A program made the position numbers and the translations under genes. Positions 8,101 to 12,073 of a stretch of 12,073 bases of DNA are shown here, in pieces. Position 1 is the stretch's first letter. The number at the start of each line of letters is the position of its first letter. The notes under the pieces were generated by a model. The model had not been told where the DNA came from. It searched no databases and saw only the letters and a program-made list of their open reading frames with translations. Origin of the DNA: Podochytrium sp. JEL0797 (Eukaryota; Chytridiomycota; Chytridiomycetes; Chytridiales; Chytriomycetaceae); the NCBI GenBank assembly GCA_027596195.1, contig JADGJG010000824.1, forward strand, positions 1 to 12,073. The letters are read 5' to 3'.

Positions 8101-9006
8101 GCACGATTGCGGAAGGCCTTCTTTCGTCTGAAGAAACGCTCTGCAAATGTCTCACCCTCAATGATCAGATTGAACAAACGTTTCACGTCCATACAACTAT
8201 CCTGCATGTGTTGGAAAGCCTTGATTCCGCGGGAAGCAGTAGTAGTACCACCACCACGGCTGCTGCGGCACCACCCGTGAAACCCGTCAAACAAGGATCC
8301 ACGGGTCTGACACCACTCGAAACCAAATTCAAGAACCTCGAAGAACAAGCCATCCTCACTGCCGCTGCCGCTGCCTCCTCCTCCTCCTCCACGTCCGGCA
8401 CCCCCGGAAATACGAATCCAGCCCAACTCCCAGCTTTCCCGACAGAAACGGTCGTGACTTCTCCAACGATTTCACTCACGTCACCCATGACAACTACGTT
8501 TGCGCAGCAGGAGCCGGACGTGTTTAACCCTGTTATACCGGCCTCTCAGATTTTGTACACGTTCGAACCGGGGTCTACTGGGCCCCGGAAACCATCGCGT
8601 GCTGGGTCTATGAACGAGGCTGCTAAAAAGGGAGCCTTGTTGTCTGGCGGGATGGCATCCGCCGTCGCGGAGGGTATTGGAGCGTCAGAGGGGGTGGTAC
8701 CACCGGCCCCAGCGGGGACGACGTTCAAAAAGTCGTTTTCGTTGTCGTCGTTTGAGGATGTGGTGGATGGGGATGAGTATATGCGAGCGGCGGGGAGGGG
8801 GAAGGGTGGGCGTGGGGGCGGTGGGAGTGGGCGTGGTGGGTATTTGGATGATTCGTTTTTGGCTGAGCTGGATTCTCAGGTAAACCACTCGGTTCTTTTT
8901 TTTTTGAAGAGGGGGGGGGGGGTTCTTACTAATGTGTGTGTGTGTGTTTTCTTAGATGAAAGAGATTGATGAGTTTTTGAGTAGCAGTAGTTTGGAAAAG
9001 AAATAA
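5149..9006 (+). CDS. UBA-like / RVRF / LRR / GAT multidomain protein, six exons
   Basis: Exons 5149-6129, 6428-6602, 6677-7290, 7360-7962, 8058-8879, 8956-9006 give about 1081 aa; every join keeps the frame (phases 0,1,0,0,0). Residues ~10-52 resemble a ubiquitin-binding UBA helix bundle (VVSALVDMGFS..). Residues 61-92 are four 8-residue RDAS/REAS repeats. RVRF (137-140, in KQRVRFAEPEK) fits the RVxF docking motif for protein phosphatase 1. Then TPTELLAFYKSKC and leucine-rich repeats (~225-590: LRVLSLRNCSL, LDWLDLGANQN, LRYLDLSEINI, ITHLNLRYNKM, LTHLDLRGNNF, LTTLNLRENKL, LKSINLAGNNF, LQEISLANTNL, LRRMDLSYNPV), in the order seen in PPP1R37. Residues ~740-845 match a GAT domain: CCVLSEMLEHV (TOM1 VRVMSEMLTEL), then LYTSLRSFKRTLE..LNDQIEQTF (TOM1 LNRTCRAMQQRV..VNDNLNNVF). 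Low-complexity Ser/Ala, Gly/Arg-rich and acidic parts follow. A role joining PP1 to ubiquitin-marked membrane cargo is inference. Confidence 0.82.
5329..5424 (+). repeat. Coding 24-bp tandem repeat, four copies
   Basis: Four imperfect 24-bp units, each with a CTAG/CTAC-AGGGA-like core, encode residues 61-92 as SESTRDAS, GESSREAS, SVGPRDAS, SEVPRDAP. A fifth, degraded REHASEAS copy follows near residues 97-106. Confidence 0.8.
6130..6427 (+). repeat. Repeat-rich first intron of the UBA-LRR-GAT gene
   Basis: This 298-bp intron (GTGGGA..AACAAACAG) is the longest in the window; its neighbours are 70-95 bp. It holds an imperfect tandem structure. Block B (core GCAACGCG..CGCGTCGAATAAA) occurs at 6201-6227 and 6262-6288, with a shortened copy at 6341-6357. 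Block A (GCGAGCGAAGCGAGC then AAGAAAC) is identical over 22 bp at 6232-6253 and 6314-6335, with diverged GCGAGCG copies at 6139-6152 and 6185-6193. The frame of exon 1 stays open for about 96 codons into the intron, ending at TAA 6418-6420. The intron call rests on a clean phase-0 join that restores the LRR (FVKK to SKRLRYLDLS). Confidence 0.8.
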
Positions 9007-9007
9007 A
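9002..9007 (+). terminator. Poly(A)-signal-like hexamer overlapping the stop codon
   Basis: AATAAA contains the TAA stop (9004-9006) of the UBA-LRR-GAT gene. No better AATAAA was seen before the next, convergent gene, so the 3' UTR may be very short. Confidence 0.45.
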
Positions 9008-9271
9008 ATGTTTTTCACCATCGCACATTATACCGAAGAATTCACCCTTGGTTATACCCACCTCCCTCCGATTTGCCCCTGGTGCGTTAGACAGCTCCCT
9101 GTCGCTGGAAACGAAGACTACGGCGTTGTGTGGAGAAAGGGAGTGAATTCTGTCCACGCCGTCGGGACAACGTCAAAGCAGAAATGATTTTTCATAAAAA
9201 TATATTATTTCAAAGCAGCCAGACCCCCAGCGCACAGAACAGAAAGGAAAAAAAACGACAAAGCCAACGAT
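9007..9271. other. Convergent intergenic region with an inverted repeat
   Basis: These 265 bp separate two convergent stop codons. I see no gene. GAATTCACCCTT (9038-9049) and AAGGGAGTGAATTC (9137-9150) form complementary arms with a two-base bulge around an ~87-bp spacer. An AT-rich patch (9188-9210) has a minus-strand AATAAT that could serve the GPI-protein gene. Confidence 0.5.
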
Positions 9272-10208
9272 TTAAGCGACAAATCCCGCAAGAACGACAC
9301 CCCAAATCAACCCAACAACTCCCCATGAACGCGGTGTCGTGGCCTCACCACCGTTTCCGACGGGAAAATTGGCGTAAGGCACCGTCATTTGAGAGTCCCC
9401 CTTCGAACTTGTCGTTTCGGCACCACCCGTCTAAATTCATGTTTTGCCCATTTTAGGTACCATAGTGTTAGAGTTGCACCCATATTTAAAGAATCTAAAA
9501 CAAGGGTATTTCTTCTTACCGCAAACAACACCCCCGAAGTAGTCTGTTTCGCAGCCGACGCGCGCGCAGTTGTTGCATTCACGGTGATGGTCACTGTCAA
9601 ACTGGTTCCTCCGGCCAAAGAGCTGCTGCTGCTGGGAGAAGCCGACGACGACGACGACGACGTGCTGGAAGCCGCGGTGGGAGTGGGAGAGACGGAGGAA
9701 GAGGTTGTGAATCCTTGACTCTGGAGAGCCGAGACACCCTATTACCGGATATGAGTTGCATGCGTTGAGGGAAAACCTCATGAGTTAAAAATTTGAGTTG
9801 TTTGCCTGGCAAGATGCGGATCCCGCGGATTTTTGTAGACTGTATTGAAGTTGGAGTTGTTTGTCGTCTGGGCAGAGGGCGTAGCACGAGAGACCTGATT
9901 GACTGGCTGTTTGGGGGGGAAATGGGATGAGTGGGGGTGATGGGTGGCGGCGTGGGAAAAAATAAAATAAACACGTAGCGAAAAGCACCTTTGCACAAGC
10001 ACATGTAGTATTCAAGAGTCGGTTGATCCGTCACGAGGTTGTTGCAGTTGGCGGACGTTTGGGCCGCGGTGGTTGTGCAATTTGTGTATTCGGAGGTGCT
10101 GGTGCCATTTCGTTAGAACTGATTCGCCGTTGTGTTGGCAGCATACCGAAGACAGGCGGATGCAAGGGAGGTCCAGATGGCGAGCAAGAGGAGAAAGCGC
10201 GAGAGCAT
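9272..10208 (-). CDS. Secreted Cys-rich, Ser-rich GPI-anchored protein, five exons
   Basis: Exons on the minus strand: 10208-10147, 10098-9989, 9906-9806, 9720-9520, 9430-9272, giving about 210 aa. Residues 1-18 are a signal peptide (MLSRFLLLLAIWTSLASA). The mature N-terminal domain (~19-91) has eight Cys (19, 28, 39, 54, 56, 65, 69, 90) with the CLC..CYALCPDD pattern common in fungal GPI-anchored Ser/Thr-rich surface proteins. Next come a Ser/Thr/Pro linker with a run of six Ser (TCG repeats, + strand 9644-9661), a TVTITVNAT segment, and a C-terminal GPI signal: NGGEATTPRS then hydrophobic WGVVGLIWGVVLAGFVA. Introns 1, 2 and 4 (10099-10146, 9907-9988, 9431-9519) have GT..AG ends; introns 1 and 4 have CTAAC branch sites. 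Intron 3 (9721-9805) appears to use a GC donor; an in-frame acceptor at 9739 would add six residues. Function is unknown; a cell-surface role is likely. Confidence 0.75.
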
Positions 10209-10424
10209 CGGTGGTGGGTGGATGCGAGGAACTTTTTTGGGAAAACAAAATGGGTGTGAGAATTTCGCGCAAGGAAACAGAAATCAAAACAAACACCCCC
10301 TTCAACTCGCCCCCCCCCCCCGCCCCCATCATCACGATATGAAATCAGAAAATTGGAAATCACGTTCTTCCAAAAATTCAATAATGAGTTTGAAATTGGA
10401 AATCCAATCTTATCCGAAAAAAAC
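10209..10424. promoter_or_regulatory. Divergent intergenic region, genes 7 and 8
   Basis: The 216 bp between start codons should hold both promoters. It contains a C12 tract (10310-10321) followed by G and C5, and two ATTGGAAATC words (around 10352 and 10395), each with a possible inverted CCAAT box. A short upstream ORF (10339-10434) overlaps the start of gene 8 if transcription begins before 10339. Confidence 0.45.
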
Positions 10425-11340
10425 ATGCCGATGATTGAATCAACGCCAAACCACGTCCAACCAATGTCGCCAGCCCTACCATCACCCCTCGACAACGACT
10501 TTCGACACGAAGAGTCCGCTCCTTGGTCCGCGCCACCCGACTTTGACGACGTCCATTTGACAGTTATCACGCCTGCCACCGGCACTGCGTTGGCACCGCT
10601 GCCACACATCCCCGAAGCAGTAATTTACATTCCATCTGAACCTGCTCCGGAATACGTGGCACCGCGCATTTCCGATCTGCTTTTGGTAGCCGAAGTTTGC
10701 ATGAACCATGTCGCTGCTCCCAACTTCTTTGACCCGCTGCGTCCGGAAGTATTAGAAGACAAGGTACCGTATCTCTTCCTTTCCCTCTTCCCAATCCACT
10801 CCAATTCTGAAATTTGTCATCCCAGATTCCAAACCACCTTTTCATATCGCGAATGGTCGAACTGAACCAGACACTCCAAGCCGGCAACAGCATTCAACGG
10901 AATCGAATCTACTCGTGGTCCATGTACTTCATTTTGCTGTGTTGTGTTGCAATGTGGGCTGTTTTGTTCTCCAAGGGAATCGTGCCCGTGAATTTGTGGA
11001 CTCTCTCTGTCATGAATGTCGTGTTTGTCATGATGTTGCAGCCGTCAAAGCCAAAGGTGGGAATATCTGTTTTTTAAAAATCCCCTCATCTTGAGAATCC
11101 TCCCGAGACTGATATGGTTCTCTTTTGCAGTATCTCAATCAAATCAAAACCGCGGTGGCAGCATGGAGCAAAGCCGATCACGAGCTGGGAATTAACCTTG
11201 CGTATTTGGTGAAACCGGATCGCACGTTCAACGCGAATTTGTACATTTCGGTGGCGATTTCGTTTTATGAAAAGGTGACGGAGAGGGGGGATGGGAGTCG
11301 AGGGGTGGTGGAAGAGTTGCCAGCGTATGCCCCTCATTAA
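10425..11340 (+). CDS. Two-pass membrane protein of unknown function, three exons
   Basis: Exons 10425-10763, 10826-11056, 11131-11340 give 259 aa. Introns 10764-10825 (62 bp, GTACCG..ATCCCAG) and 11057-11130 (74 bp, GTGGGA..TTTTGCAG) are both phase 0 with CTGAT/CTGAA branch-like sites. I do not recognise the family. Residues 1-80 are Pro-rich and probably disordered. Residues ~82-140 look helical (RISDLLLVAEVCMNHV, LFISRMVELNQTLQ). Two hydrophobic segments (about 143-161 and 169-184) are split by a short SKGIVPVN turn, so both ends should face the same side. A soluble tail (191-259, YLNQIKTAVAAWSKADHELG..) follows. The hairpin topology with a folded C-tail is like Spo7/CNEP1R1, the regulator of the Nem1 lipin phosphatase, but sequence likeness is too weak to name it. 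The ATG at 10431 is an alternative start. Confidence 0.65.
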
Positions 11341-11357
11341 ATGATTTCCAAGCGTAC

Positions 11358-11360
<3 letters not shown>

Positions 11361-11412
<52 letters not shown>
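11361..11412. repeat. (TG)26 microsatellite
   Basis: Twenty-six uninterrupted TG units lie in the 3' UTR of gene 8, 20 bases past its stop codon. Confidence 0.95.
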
Positions 11413-11417
<5 letters not shown>

Positions 11418-11443
11418 TTGAAGAAGGAAAAAAAAGATAATAT

Positions 11444-11449
11444 TTTATT
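11444..11449 (-). terminator. Poly(A) signal of gene 9
   Basis: AATAAA on the minus strand, 70 bases past the stop of the Pro/Ala-rich gene; it lies inside the likely 3' UTR of gene 8. Confidence 0.6.
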
Positions 11450-11480
11450 TTTTGGATCTGAAGATAAATGGAACGCGAAA

Positions 11481-11518
11481 AATAAATATCGAGACAATCA
11501 CGCAACGCACGCAATAAA
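11481..11518 (+). terminator. Poly(A) signals of gene 8
   Basis: Two plus-strand AATAAA hexamers, at 11481-11486 and 11513-11518, follow the gene 8 stop. Both lie past the minus-strand signal of gene 9, so the convergent 3' UTRs should overlap. Confidence 0.6.
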
Positions 11519-12073
11519 TCAAACAAAGAGAGCACAAACAACCGCAGCAGCGCCAACCAATGAAGCAGGAACGGCATCCGCGCCAGAGTACAAGTTAGCC
11601 GCCGGCTTGTAAGGCGCATTGGGTGCAACATACCCGGCGGACCCATCCCCGTGGAGAGGAGTGGCATCCGTCGTGGCGGCAGCCGAACGGGAGGATCCAG
11701 TGGCCTGCACTGGAGCTCCACTCGCTCCTGGTACGCTGTGTTCTGGAACATACGGTGCAGCAGGGACTGGATCGTATGCAGCCGGAAGGTCAGCGACTGG
11801 AGCGTGTGGCACAGCGTAAGCAGCAGCGCATTTCACGCTATCAGTTGAATCAGGGATTGGAATGGCTGGGACAGGAATAGTTGGGGCGATAATGGGAGAA
11901 GGGGTTGGAGCGTAACGAGCTGCAGTGGTCGGAATGGTGGTGGTGGTGGGGGGGGGGGGGGGGGGGGGGTTAGCCACAGGCGATGCGCGTTTTGAACCCC
12001 ACGCGGTGACCCGGAGAAAACCAACGGCAGTGGCAGGGGTATAAAGTGAAAAAAAAAAGTATAGGAAGATTTC
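11519..12073 (-). CDS. Pro/Ala-rich, probably GPI-anchored protein, 3' part
   Basis: An open frame runs from the right edge (no ATG in this frame within the window) to a TGA at 11521-11519. The start is therefore outside, or in an upstream exon whose acceptor is not clear here. From the edge the frame reads a hydrophobic and aromatic stretch (YTPATAVGFLRVTAWGSKRASP), then a proline run coded by a G22 tract (11948-11969 on the plus strand), then about 130 residues rich in Pro, Ala, Thr and Ser with one Cys (DSVKCAAAYAVPHAP). It ends YSGADAVPASLVGAAAVVCALFV, which has the small-residue site plus hydrophobic tail of a GPI-anchor signal. A surface or wall protein is likely; no family is recognised. 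If the homopolymer length is wrong by one or two bases, the frame above it changes, so the part right of 11970 is uncertain. Confidence 0.55.
   Translation of the reverse strand, partial: EIFLYFFFSLYTPATAVGFLRVTAWGSKRASPVANPPPPPPPTTTTIPTTAARYAPTPSPIIAPTIPVPAIPIPDSTDSVKCAAAYAVPHAPVADLPAAYDPVPAAPYVPEHSVPGASGAPVQATGSSRSAAATTDATPLHGDGSAGYVAPNAPYKPAANLYSGADAVPASLVGAAAVVCALFV
11948..11969. repeat. G22 homopolymer tract
   Basis: Twenty-two G in a row, read as Pro codons on the minus strand inside gene 9. Its true length may be misread. Confidence 0.9.

Noticed and set aside
8876..9157. Minus-strand frame of 93 codons in the convergent gap
   Set aside because: No recognisable protein; it overlaps the last intron and exon of the UBA-LRR-GAT gene and has no promoter or poly(A) context.
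9007..9271. tRNA or snRNA gene
   Set aside because: No A-box/B-box pair, cloverleaf or snRNA signature could be traced by eye on either strand.
10031..10609. Minus-strand frame of 192 codons
   Set aside because: It runs antisense through exon 1 of gene 8 and through the GPI gene in the wrong frame. The spliced GPI-protein model, with signal peptide, cysteines and GPI tail, explains the region better.

Overview
The window is nuclear DNA of a compact, intron-containing eukaryote, most likely a zoosporic (flagellated) fungus such as a chytrid. Introns are short (mostly 48 to 95 bp) with GT..AG ends and yeast-like branch sites such as TACTAAC. Genes sit a few hundred bases apart or less. Fungal-type GPI-anchored Ser/Thr-rich secreted proteins are present, and so is the kinesin-II subunit KAP3, which needs a cilium or flagellum to make sense. 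The species is inference; no marker gene is present.

Layout, left to right: (1) 1-469 +, 3' end of KAP3 (kinesin-associated protein 3). (2) 572-1756 -, a 394-aa low-complexity acidic protein of unknown function. (3) 1989-3177 +, a five-exon TBC1D7-like gene (third subunit of the TSC complex). (4) 3312-3626 -, LYRM4/ISD11 (mitochondrial Fe-S cluster assembly). (5) 3987-5117 -, a four-exon PEX11 (PEX11C/gamma type) peroxisome protein. (6) 5149-9006 +, a six-exon gene for a ~1081-aa protein combining a UBA-like segment, an RVRF protein phosphatase 1 docking motif, PPP1R37-like leucine-rich repeats and a GAT domain. (7) 9272-10208 -, a five-exon secreted Cys-rich, Ser-rich GPI-anchored protein, apparently with one GC-AG intron. 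(8) 10425-11340 +, a three-exon two-pass membrane protein of unknown function. (9) 11519-12073 -, 3' part of a Pro/Ala-rich, probably GPI-anchored protein, cut by the window edge.

Most neighbours are convergent or divergent. Several convergent pairs have poly(A) signals that lie past each other, so their 3' UTRs should overlap. The most extreme divergent pair, PEX11 and the UBA-LRR-GAT gene, has start codons separated by only 31 bp. The genes do not form one pathway: they cover flagellar transport, TOR signalling, Fe-S assembly, peroxisome division, ubiquitin/membrane traffic and cell surface. No rRNA, tRNA, CRISPR or transposase was seen.

The best candidate for something undescribed is gene 6, for its domain combination, its repeat-filled first intron and its shared start region with PEX11. 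Exon joins were worked out by hand from splice signals, reading phase and family resemblance, not from transcripts.
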